Assembly: GCF_934747485.1 (NCBI RefSeq)
Contig: NZ_CAKVGN010000004.1
Span: 14,062 to 78,061 of the forward strand
Reading direction: 5' to 3'
Source of the DNA: an uncultured Brachyspira sp.
GTDB taxonomy: Bacteria; Spirochaetota; Brachyspiria; Brachyspirales; Brachyspiraceae
DNA: 64,000 nucleotides
Below the pieces are notes generated by a model, which searched no databases, was not told where the DNA came from, and saw only the letters and a program-made list of their open reading frames with translations. Position 1 is the stretch's first letter. Each line of letters begins with the position of its first letter. Made by a program: the position numbers and the translations under genes. This document shows positions 8,663 to 17,146 of this stretch, piece after piece.

Positions 8663-8720
8663 TAAATTTTCACAGTTATTAAAATACTTTGATGATTTAT
8701 TTATGCATGAGTCTTTTTTT
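8648..8720 (+). terminator. intrinsic terminator mutually exclusive with riboswitch P1
   Basis: AGACTCAGGTATAAATAAAT (8648-8667) pairs with 8695-8714 over about 20 positions with one G-A mismatch and one wobble, and is followed directly by a run of T. The 5' arm includes the GAGAC/GGTATA bases needed to close the riboswitch. P1 and the terminator therefore cannot form together, so metal binding should allow readthrough (an ON switch). Confidence 0.75.
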
Positions 8721-8765
8721 ATGCATTTTTTTTTACAGTTTATTATTAATGAGAGGTTGTATTTT

Positions 8766-11414
8766 ATGATGAGTAGCTTTTTAGGAAAGAAAGAAGATAT
8801 TCTCAAAGAGCTTAATGTTGACACAAAAATAGGTCTTACAAAGGAAGCTCAAAAATTAAGCTTAGAAAAATATGGTGCTAATAGTTTTACAAAAGAAAAA
8901 AGTGCCACATTACTGCAAAAAATATTAGAATCATTAAAAGAACCTATGATACTCATGCTTATATTTGCAGGATTAATAGCAATAGGAGTAAACACTGTAG
9001 CATATTTTAATGGCGGACATGCAGACTTTTTGGAATGTTTGGGGATATTTATAGCTATAAGTTTATCTATCACAATTACAATAGTGATGGAAGGAAAAAG
9101 TGCTAAGGCATTTGAGGCTTTAAATAGCATAAACGAAGATATTAGAGTAAAAGTTATAAGAGACGGCAAGATAGAAATAATAAATCAAAAAGATTTGCTT
9201 GTGGGAGATATTGCTTTTATAGAAACAGGCAACAAACTTCCTGCAGACGGAAGACTTATTGAGAGTGTATCGCTTAATATAGATGAATCTGCTTTAACAG
9301 GAGAAAGTGTTCCTGTAGAAAAAGATGCTGATGCTGTAATTACAGATGAAAAAACAGCTGTGGCAGATAGAATAAATATGGCTTATTCTGGTTCTTTTGT
9401 TACTACAGGTAATGGTAAGATGGTTATTACTGCGGTTGGGGATTCTACAGAGTTTGGTAAAATAGCAAGAGAGCTTTCTAAAACACAAAGAACTTCAACA
9501 CCTCTACAAGAAAAATTGGCAGAATTGGGTAAAAAAATAGCCTTACTTGGTATAACTGCTTCTATGATAGTATTTATAATTCAAGTAGTTAATCATATTA
9601 GACTTGGAAGTGCTAGTTTTGAGACTATATCTGATGCTTTTATTACTAGTATAGTATTGATTGTTGCTTCTGTTCCAGAGGGGCTTCCTACAATAGTAGC
9701 TGTATCTTTATCTATTAATATTATAAAAATGGCTAGACAAAATGCATTAGTTAAAAAGATGGTTGCTTGTGAGACTATAGGAAGCGTTAATGTGATTTGT
9801 TCTGATAAAACAGGTACTCTCACAGAAAATAAAATGACATTAAATCAATTATTTGTTAATTGCAGTTATGTTGAGCCTGAGAATATAAAAGATAAAAACA
9901 TAATTAATAACTTTGCTATTAACTCTACTGCTGATATTGATTATAAAGAAGATGGACAAATTAAGTTTTTGGGCAACCCTACAGAATGTGCTTTACTTGT
10001 GGGGGCTAAAAAGTCTGGTTTTGATTATAAAAGTATAAGAGAAAGTGCAAAAATAATATATGAGTATCCTTTTTCATCAGAAACTAAAAATATGACTACT
10101 GTTGCTAAAATAGATGGTGAAAGTGTTGTATTTACAAAGGGAAGTCCTGAGAAGATAATGGCTATGTGTGATATTAGCAGCGAAGAGAAAAAATGCATAG
10201 AAGAGGCTATAGAGAAGTTTCAGGAGGAGGCAAAGAGGGTTATAGCATTTGCTCATAAGAAAGTTGATGATAATGTAGAGAACATAAGAGAAAAACTTGA
10301 AAGCAATATGATATATGATGGTTTTGTTGCTATATCTGACCCTGTTAGAAAAGAGGTTTATGATGCAGTAGAGCAGTGCAGAAGTGCGGGTATAGACATA
10401 AAAATGCTTACAGGGGACAATATAGTTACAGCAAGGGCAATTGCAAGAGAATTAAAAATACTTGATGAAAACAGTATAGTTCTTGAGGCAAAAGACATAG
10501 ATGCTATGGACGATAACACATTAAAACAAAATTTAAGCAAGATTTCTGTTATAGCAAGAAGTACTCCTACAGTAAAGATGCGTGTTGTTAATGCTATAAA
10601 AGAGATGGGAAATGTTGTTGCTGTTACTGGCGATGGTATAAATGATGCTCCTGCTATAAAAAATGCTGATGTGGGTGTTGCTATGGGTATAACAGGTACA
10701 GAGGTATCAAAAGAGGCTAGTGATATAGTGCTTCTTGATGATTCATTTGCTACAATAGTTAAAGCAGTACAGTGGGGACGCGGTATATACGACAATTTCC
10801 AAAGATTTATACAGTTTCAGCTTACTGTTAACTTTGCTTCTGTTGTAGTTGTGTTATTATCTACTTTAACAGGGTTTAAATCGCCATTTACAGCTATACA
10901 GTTATTATGGATAAATATTATTATGGACGGACCTCCTGCCATTGCTTTAGGTCTTGAACCTATTAGAAGCAATTTAATGAAGAGAAAGCCTATTAAAAGA
11001 AATGCTAATATTGTTACTTTAAGTATGCTTAGAAAAATTATATATTCGGGTACTGTTATGATTATACTATTTATGCTTCAAAGTAAACTTAATATATTAA
11101 ATGTAAGCGATAATGAGGCTTCTACTGTATTATTTGTTATGTTTGTAATGTTTCAAATATTTAATTCTTTTAATAGCAGAGAATTGGGTTATGATAGTGT
11201 ATTCAAACATTTTTTTGATAATAAATTAGTGCTTTTAAGTATGCTTGGTACTTTTGTATTACAGATATTAGCTACACAGTTTGCGGGTGCTTTCTTTAAT
11301 ACTGTACCTTTAAGCTTTTATACTTGGATAAAAATAGTTGCTTTATCTTTTATAGTGATTATAGCTTCTGAGATTTTTAAATTATGTGCTAAATTGTTTT
11401 TTGGAAAAAGATAA
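8766..11414 (+). CDS. P2A-type Ca2+/Mn2+-transporting ATPase
   Basis: An 882-residue membrane pump, close in pattern to PMR1/SPCA and bacterial calcium ATPases. It shows an N-terminal cation-ATPase domain, the actuator motif LTGES, M4 VPEGLP, the phosphorylation site CSDKTGTLTENKMT with its catalytic Asp, the ATP-binding KGSPEK, the hinge TGDGINDAPA, and M6 NIIMDGPPAIALG with the Asn and Asp that bind Ca2+/Mn2+ in SPCA-type pumps. About ten membrane helices are expected. I chose the ATG at 8766 (MMSSF), preceded by GAGAGG. The longer frame from 8703 would start inside the terminator hairpin. The upstream riboswitch implies induction by Mn2+, so export of excess manganese is the likely role; Ca2+ is an alternative substrate. 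Confidence 0.9.
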   Translation: MMSSFLGKKEDILKELNVDTKIGLTKEAQKLSLEKYGANSFTKEKSATLLQKILESLKEPMILMLIFAGLIAIGVNTVAYFNGGHADFLECLGIFIAISLSITITIVMEGKSAKAFEALNSINEDIRVKVIRDGKIEIINQKDLLVGDIAFIETGNKLPADGRLIESVSLNIDESALTGESVPVEKDADAVITDEKTAVADRINMAYSGSFVTTGNGKMVITAVGDSTEFGKIARELSKTQRTSTPLQEKLAELGKKIALLGITASMIVFIIQVVNHIRLGSASFETISDAFITSIVLIVASVPEGLPTIVAVSLSINIIKMARQNALVKKMVACETIGSVNVICSDKTGTLTENKMTLNQLFVNCSYVEPENIKDKNIINNFAINSTADIDYKEDGQIKFLGNPTECALLVGAKKSGFDYKSIRESAKIIYEYPFSSETKNMTTVAKIDGESVVFTKGSPEKIMAMCDISSEEKKCIEEAIEKFQEEAKRVIAFAHKKVDDNVENIREKLESNMIYDGFVAISDPVRKEVYDAVEQCRSAGIDIKMLTGDNIVTARAIARELKILDENSIVLEAKDIDAMDDNTLKQNLSKISVIARSTPTVKMRVVNAIKEMGNVVAVTGDGINDAPAIKNADVGVAMGITGTEVSKEASDIVLLDDSFATIVKAVQWGRGIYDNFQRFIQFQLTVNFASVVVVLLSTLTGFKSPFTAIQLLWINIIMDGPPAIALGLEPIRSNLMKRKPIKRNANIVTLSMLRKIIYSGTVMIILFMLQSKLNILNVSDNEASTVLFVMFVMFQIFNSFNSRELGYDSVFKHFFDNKLVLLSMLGTFVLQILATQFAGAFFNTVPLSFYTWIKIVALSFIVIIASEIFKLCAKLFFGKR

Positions 11415-11589
11415 AGTGTAAATACCATTTATAATTGACTTTTTACCTTTTATATAATTTTATTAAAATAAAATTATACAAAAATATGTTAACTTTTTAA
11501 TAATATTACCGATTATATTATCTGTTAAAATAGTTGACTTTTTTCAAATTTATAATATAAATAACAAATAATTTAACTGAGAAAGTTAT

Positions 11590-12768
11590 ATGATACCAAA
11601 ATTACATTTAAGATTAGTAGAAAGATTTAGAGATGTCTTTGGACAAAAAGGCGAAGTAAAATTATATTTTGCTCCGGGAAGACTAACTTTTATAGGAGAA
11701 CTTATAGACTATTCCGGCGGTGATACTATAACTGCTGCTGTAGATAGGGGAACTTATTTAGTAGTTAGAAAAAGACCAGACAGTAAAGTTAATATTTATG
11801 GTCATTCTTTTAAAGCAAAGAAGTCATTTACTTTTAATGAATTAGAAAAGAATAAAGAAGATGAATGGGCTCTATATTTTAAGGGAGTTTTTTCAGTATT
11901 GTTAGAAAAAGAATATAAAATAAGCGGAATGGATATTTATGCATATACTGATTTGCCTTTTAATACTTCATTAGCTTCATCTAGTTCATTATGTGCTTGT
12001 TTAATTTATGCTATTTTTGATTTAAATGCTTTGGATAAGACTAATATTATAGAATTAGCTAAATTGTCTTATGAAGGAGAGATTAAATATGCTTCTCATA
12101 GGACTTCATTAAGCGATCATGTTACTATATTCTTGGGAAAAGAAAATAGTTTATTACTATTTAATATGTTTAAAATGGAATATGAATATTTAGATATGAA
12201 TTTTGGTGAATATTGTATAGCTGTGGTTAATAGTAATAAAAAGAGAACATCGAGCGACAGTGAATATAATGCAAGAAAGAGAGAATGCGATAATGCTTTA
12301 AAAAAGCTTAAAGAAAAAAAGTCCTCTATTAAATTCTTATCAGATTTAAAGCCAAAAGATGCTGATTTTATTAAGGAAACATTGCAAAATAAAGAACAAA
12401 GAAGGGCTTTATATGTATCTTCTGAGGAAGATAGGGTAAATCAGGCTGTTAAGGCTATAAAGAAAGGGGCTATTAAAGATTTAGCAGCATTAATATCAAA
12501 AACTCATGAGGGTTTAAGTAAGTTGTATGAAGTTTCTACTGCAGAGCAAGATATTTTAGTAGAGGAAGCTTCAAAGATGGATGGAGTTCTTGGTGCCAGA
12601 ATGATTGGTACAGGTTTTGGCGGAGGAGTATTGATTGTACTTAAGAAAGCTGAAGTGGAAAATGTAATAGAAACACTCTATGCCAACTACAAAGAAAAGA
12701 CGAGAAGAGATGCTGATGTTTATATTGTAAAACCTACTAATGGCGTTAGAATGCTTCCTATTGAATAA
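11590..12768 (+). CDS. galactokinase-like GHMP kinase with altered substrate motif
   Basis: A 392-residue GHMP-superfamily kinase whose length and layout match galactokinase. The N-terminal signature is recognisable as PGRLTFIGELIDYSGG (about residue 30), but the invariant His-Thr after the Glu in true galactokinases is replaced by Leu-Ile. The ATP-binding motif is LPFNTSLASSSSL (about 122-134), lacking the usual glycines. The Asp of LSDH near residue 177 is kept, while the usual Gln is His. Motif 3 is normal (MIGTGFGGG near 338). It phosphorylates a sugar at C1 in the cytoplasm, by family; whether that sugar is galactose is doubtful. No galT or galE neighbours are seen. It stands alone between the ATPase and release factor 2. 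Confidence 0.75.
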   Translation: MIPKLHLRLVERFRDVFGQKGEVKLYFAPGRLTFIGELIDYSGGDTITAAVDRGTYLVVRKRPDSKVNIYGHSFKAKKSFTFNELEKNKEDEWALYFKGVFSVLLEKEYKISGMDIYAYTDLPFNTSLASSSSLCACLIYAIFDLNALDKTNIIELAKLSYEGEIKYASHRTSLSDHVTIFLGKENSLLLFNMFKMEYEYLDMNFGEYCIAVVNSNKKRTSSDSEYNARKRECDNALKKLKEKKSSIKFLSDLKPKDADFIKETLQNKEQRRALYVSSEEDRVNQAVKAIKKGAIKDLAALISKTHEGLSKLYEVSTAEQDILVEEASKMDGVLGARMIGTGFGGGVLIVLKKAEVENVIETLYANYKEKTRRDADVYIVKPTNGVRMLPIE

Positions 12769-12793
12769 TAATTAATATATTGGAAAAAATATT

Positions 12794-13898
12794 ATGACAT
12801 TATCTGAAATAAAAAATACTGTATTAGAAATTAAAGAGCAGACTGAAATTTTAAGGGGGTATCTTTGACCCTGAAGCTATATATAAAAGGGTAAAAGAGA
12901 TTGATGAAATATCCTCAAAAGATGATTTTTGGAATGATAATATTGCTGCTCAAAAAGTAATGAAAGAGAGAATGCTTCTTCTTGATAAGATAGAGCCTAT
13001 TGAAAACTTAATAAAAAATGCTAATAATATTTATGAACTTGTTGAAATGGCGATAGAATCAAATGATACAGAAATGGAGAAAGAATTAGAAACTGAATGT
13101 ATTGAACTTCAAAAGGTTTTTAATGAATTAGAGACTAAGAATCTATTTTCTGGAGAGTTTGACAGCAAGAATGCATATTTAACTTTAAATGCTGGGGCAG
13201 GCGGCACTGAGAGCTGCGATTGGGCTTCTATGCTTTCAAGGATGTATGTGCGTTTTTGTGAGAGGCATGGTTTTACAGTTGAGACTACTGATGAGCTTCC
13301 TGGTGATGAGGCTGGTATAAAACAAATAAGTTTTTATGTGCAGGGGCTTTATGCTTATGGATATTTACGCTCTGAAATAGGGGTGCATAGGCTTGTGAGA
13401 ATATCGCCTTTTGATGCTAATGCTAAGAGACATACTTCCTTTGTTGCTGTGAGTGTTATGCCGGATATAGATGAAGATATTGAAGTTGAAATTAATCAGG
13501 CTGATTTGAGAATAGATACTTACAGAGCTTCCGGAGCTGGCGGTCAGCACGTTAATAAAACTTCTTCCGCTATAAGGATAACTCATATACCTACAAATAT
13601 AGTTGTTCAATGTCAGGCTGAGAGAAGTCAGCATAACAATAAAGATATGGCTATGAAAATGCTTAAGGCTAAACTTTATCAATTAGAAAAAGAAAAGCTT
13701 GATAAAGAAAAACAAAAAATAGCTGGGGAAAAAACTGATATTGCTTGGGGTAATCAGATTAGAAGTTATGTTTTTCAGCCTTATCAAATGGTGAAAGATT
13801 TGAGAACCGGACATGAGACTGGTAATATGAACTCTGTAATGGACGGTAATATTGATGAGTTTATATCTGCTTATCTTAAACAGCAAATAAAAAAATAA
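12794..13898 (+). CDS. prfB: peptide chain release factor 2, expressed by programmed +1 frameshift
   Basis: The complete gene starts at ATG 12794, upstream of any single open frame. Codons 1-24 lead to CTT followed by an in-frame TGA at 12866-12868. Shifting +1 at the CTT continues with Asp (GAC at 12867) into the long frame that ends at 13898, giving 367 residues, the normal RF2 length. RF2 recognises UGA and UAA stops and releases the peptide from the ribosome. The stop-recognition tripeptide SPF (in VRISPFD) and the peptidyl-hydrolysis motif GGQ (in SGAGGQHVN) are present. The ATG at 12960, inside the second frame, would remove the N-terminal helical domain and should not be used as the start. 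Confidence 0.97.
12851..12869 (+). other. RF2 autoregulatory frameshift site
   Basis: The sequence AGGGGGTATCTTTGAC (12854-12869) contains the internal Shine-Dalgarno-like AGGGGG, a 3-base spacer, the slippery CTT and the weak TGA-C stop. This is the canonical element by which low RF2 activity increases frameshifting and thus RF2 synthesis. Confidence 0.97.
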
Positions 13899-13996
13899 TT
13901 ATAAAGTATTTCTATAGTTATACGATTATAAAAAATAGTATTGAAACTTATTAAAAATTTCAATTAAATCTTAATAAAAAATGGAATTTATAATCA

Positions 13997-15625
13997 ATGT
14001 CTAATAAAAAGTTTAATTTAAAAATTGCTACTATAGCTTCTTGGGTGTTATTATTTTTCGCTTGGATATTTTTCTATGCTGTTACACAAAGACCTACTGC
14101 TGTTTTTTGGGTTGTATTAGCCATAACATTAATACTTACAACAATTACTGTGATAATAGAAAAAAATAATATAGTATCTCTATTAAAAACAAGATTTGTT
14201 CATAAAGCTTTTTTTGGCATACTTTCGCTTATTATAATTTTAGCTATTTTAGTAGGGCTTTATATTATAAGCATAAACTTCCCAATAAGATTTGATTTAA
14301 CACAAAATAAATCCTATACAGTTTCTCAGCAAACTATGGACGTGCTTTCAAGAATAGACAGCCCTCTTTCAATAGTTGTTTTAAGGTCTCCAAGTACAGA
14401 CCCAACTTCTGCTGATTGGCGTTCTGATTTATTATTAGACCAATATCAAAGATTAAGCAAACATATTACAGTTGAATATATTAACCCAATAGAAAAACCA
14501 TCTGCTAAAAGTAAATATCAGATGACTCAGGTTGGTGAGATAATTTTTAGTTATGGTCAGAGTAAACAGGTTAGAGTATATAGAAAAGATTTAACAGCTC
14601 AATCTAAAGTTACTGCAGAACCTTTATTTGTTGGTGAAGAAAAATTTACTCAGGCTATTTACACTTTATTAGAACAAGAGTCTTATGTTGTATATTTTAC
14701 TGTTGGTCATGGAGAGAGACAATTACAAGACAGAGGAGGCGAGGGGTTATCTTATGTTAAAACTTATTTGGAAAATGAAAACTATAAAGTAAGAGATTTA
14801 AATATTATATTAGAAAATATTCCAACAGATGCTTCTTTAATTGTAATAGCTTCTCCTGTTGAAACATTTAGTGATTTTGAAATTGAAAAATTAGATAACT
14901 ATGTAAAGACAGGCGGTAAATTACTTGTACTTTATGATAGTTTTATGGATAGAAGCAATTTTAATTCTAATTTAGATATATTTTTATCTGATTGGGGATT
15001 TAAAACTAAAAATGATTATATAATAGACCCAGTATCAAGCGTTGTTATACCTGTTAATGTTGTTCCTCAATATACTACTCACCCTATAACTCAAACTTTA
15101 AAAGAAGGCAATGTATTTGCTTGTTTGGTTGTGGCAAGAAGTATTTTATCTGGAGAGAGCAAATATAGCGGAAGTTTTGAAAATATAATCACTACTTCTC
15201 CGCAGGGTTATGGTAAAGAAGAGGCTACTTTCGATTTATCTCGTGCAAGATTTAATCCAAGAACAGATATTGCTGGTCCTGTGCCTTTGGCTGTTGCTGG
15301 AACTTATGATATAGAAGGCAGAGATGTGCCTGCAAGAATTGTTGTGTTTGGAGATGCTACTTTTGCTCTAAATGCATATATTAATCCTGATCAAGGTCAA
15401 TCTGTGGATGTTGCTTTTGCGGGTAATAAAGATTTGTTTATGAATACTGTTGCTTATTTATTAGAAGCAAGACAAAAAATAACCATAAGACCAAAAGAGG
15501 CAAGTATTAAAAACCTCACTCTTACAACAACACAAACTAATTTTATTAGATATGTTGCTCAAATTGGTTTGCCTTGTTTGTTTGGTATATTAGGTATTCT
15601 TATATGGTTCTTAAGAAGAAGATAA
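13997..15625 (+). CDS. GldG-like membrane-anchored ABC-transport auxiliary protein
   Basis: A 542-residue protein with three or so hydrophobic segments in the first 100 residues, a large extracytoplasmic region, and a single C-terminal helix ending in basic residues (LRRR). The middle shows the layout of the GldG / ABC_transp_aux family: the FDLTQNKSYTVSQQT opening, a VGHGER segment, and a flavodoxin-like region with VIASPVETFSDFE and a later VFGDATFA. Family members normally work with an ABC ATPase and a GldF-type permease encoded just upstream; neither is seen here. The function in this organism is unknown; an envelope role is inferred from the topology. ATG at 13997 has no strong ribosome-binding site. 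Confidence 0.7.
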   Translation: MSNKKFNLKIATIASWVLLFFAWIFFYAVTQRPTAVFWVVLAITLILTTITVIIEKNNIVSLLKTRFVHKAFFGILSLIIILAILVGLYIISINFPIRFDLTQNKSYTVSQQTMDVLSRIDSPLSIVVLRSPSTDPTSADWRSDLLLDQYQRLSKHITVEYINPIEKPSAKSKYQMTQVGEIIFSYGQSKQVRVYRKDLTAQSKVTAEPLFVGEEKFTQAIYTLLEQESYVVYFTVGHGERQLQDRGGEGLSYVKTYLENENYKVRDLNIILENIPTDASLIVIASPVETFSDFEIEKLDNYVKTGGKLLVLYDSFMDRSNFNSNLDIFLSDWGFKTKNDYIIDPVSSVVIPVNVVPQYTTHPITQTLKEGNVFACLVVARSILSGESKYSGSFENIITTSPQGYGKEEATFDLSRARFNPRTDIAGPVPLAVAGTYDIEGRDVPARIVVFGDATFALNAYINPDQGQSVDVAFAGNKDLFMNTVAYLLEARQKITIRPKEASIKNLTLTTTQTNFIRYVAQIGLPCLFGILGILIWFLRRR

Positions 15626-15657
15626 AATATAAATGAAAGGTGTATAATTAATATAAT

Positions 15658-16938
15658 ATGCATAATATAAAAACATTATATAAAAAATATTCATATTATA
15701 TTAATTATGCATTATTAGTTTTTATAAATGGGGTTGCAAGTGTATTAAATTATGTTTCTTCAATTTATGTAAATAGAAGTTTATCAATATCCGATTTTGC
15801 TCATTATAATGGTATCATAAATATATATTCTATAATAGTTTTAACAGTATCAAGTTTTAGTTATTATATAATGCATAATTATAAAGATGATGAAGATGCT
15901 AAAAGTTACTGGGCTTATGGATATATTATTGCATCTGTAATATCTCTATTATATATATTATCTATACCGCTTATTGATATACTTTTTAATATAAAAAGCT
16001 ACATTTCTCTTTTTATAATATCTGTTGGAATATTTGCTACTATTTTAACTATAGTGTCTCAATCAATATTAAAAATTAATAATTATATAGCTTATGATTA
16101 TATTGCAAGTTTAATAGCAATATTTATAGCAAAAATTTTACTTTTGGCATATTTTATTATAACGTCTCTTACATTAGAAAAAGCTATTATATCTGTAACT
16201 TTATTTTGTATTTTATATTTAATTATTAATTTGATAGAACTAAAAAAGCTTAATCTTCAATATTTTATTTCCCTAAAAAAAATAAATACATATTTCTCTA
16301 AACAAAACTTATATATATTTTTAAGTTATATAATAAATATTGTTATAATAAATTTTATATTTAATTGGATATCGTTAAGCGATGTATTAATGGCTAATAG
16401 ATATTTAGACAAAACAAGTGCAGGCTACTATTCTACAATATCATTAATAATAAAAATGTTTTTTTATATAGGTACACCAATAGCTTCAGTGATGTTCTCT
16501 TATATATTGATAGCTAAAAAAGACAATAATAGAAATAAAGAAAAAAAGATACTTTATTATTCTATAGCACTTTTTGTTTTTGCTTCTATTTGTTTGTCAG
16601 TATTTTTAATTGTGTTTGCTAAACAAGTTGTATTGATACAGTTTACAAATAGATATGAAGCTATTATTCCATTAATACCCCAAGCTGTAATATTTGGTTT
16701 TTCTTTAGGGTTTACTGTTATTACTTTTAATTATGGGCTTGCTTATAAATTGTTTGCTCCTTTTTATGGTTATTTGCTTATATTTATTTATGTGTATTTT
16801 TCTCTGAGAAATGGACTAAGAACTTTTGAAAATTTTATGCTTATAATGAAAATATTTTTTATAGCATTACTAATATACAATATTTTAATCATATTAATGC
16901 ATAGAATAACATTAAAATTTAATAACAAATTAGAGTAG
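15658..16938 (+). CDS. polysaccharide/oligosaccharide flippase-like membrane protein
   Basis: A 426-residue very hydrophobic protein with about twelve predicted transmembrane segments and short loops. The N-terminal part (YVSSIYVNRSLSISDFAHYNGI) resembles the Wzx/MATE-like polysaccharide export family, which flips lipid-linked sugars across the inner membrane. There are no glycosyltransferase neighbours apart from those several kilobases downstream, so its substrate is unknown. It starts 32 bases after the GldG-like gene and probably shares its transcript. I am moderately sure of the superfamily, not of the function. Confidence 0.6.
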   Translation: MHNIKTLYKKYSYYINYALLVFINGVASVLNYVSSIYVNRSLSISDFAHYNGIINIYSIIVLTVSSFSYYIMHNYKDDEDAKSYWAYGYIIASVISLLYILSIPLIDILFNIKSYISLFIISVGIFATILTIVSQSILKINNYIAYDYIASLIAIFIAKILLLAYFIITSLTLEKAIISVTLFCILYLIINLIELKKLNLQYFISLKKINTYFSKQNLYIFLSYIINIVIINFIFNWISLSDVLMANRYLDKTSAGYYSTISLIIKMFFYIGTPIASVMFSYILIAKKDNNRNKEKKILYYSIALFVFASICLSVFLIVFAKQVVLIQFTNRYEAIIPLIPQAVIFGFSLGFTVITFNYGLAYKLFAPFYGYLLIFIYVYFSLRNGLRTFENFMLIMKIFFIALLIYNILIILMHRITLKFNNKLE

Positions 16939-17085
16939 AAAATTATTATTTAGCACCTTTTGATATAACTAACTTTTCTATTTTAGTATTATTTTTTCTT
17001 TTGCATAAATATATTTTATCAATATAGTAAATAATATTAAAAATAATAAAAAATATTAATTTTTAAGAAAAATACATAAATACTA

Positions 17086-17113
17086 TTGACATAGTTATTA
17101 TTTTTATTACAAT
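17086..17113 (+). promoter_or_regulatory. promoter for the cyclic-nucleotide-domain protein
   Basis: A consensus TTGACA (17086-17091), 16 bases, then TACAAT (17108-17113). Transcription would begin about 27 bases before the ATG at 17147. Confidence 0.6.
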
Positions 17114-17146
17114 TAATCTATCAAATTTTAATAGTAGGTTTATATT

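Noticed and set aside
8703..8765. Longer N-terminus for the P-type ATPase
   Set aside because: It would begin inside the riboswitch terminator and has no ribosome site; the ATG at 8766 has GAGAGG.
12794..12868. A short broken reading frame before the release factor gene, looking like a pseudogene or frameshift error
   Set aside because: The junction carries the exact RF2 programmed frameshift signal, so it is functional.
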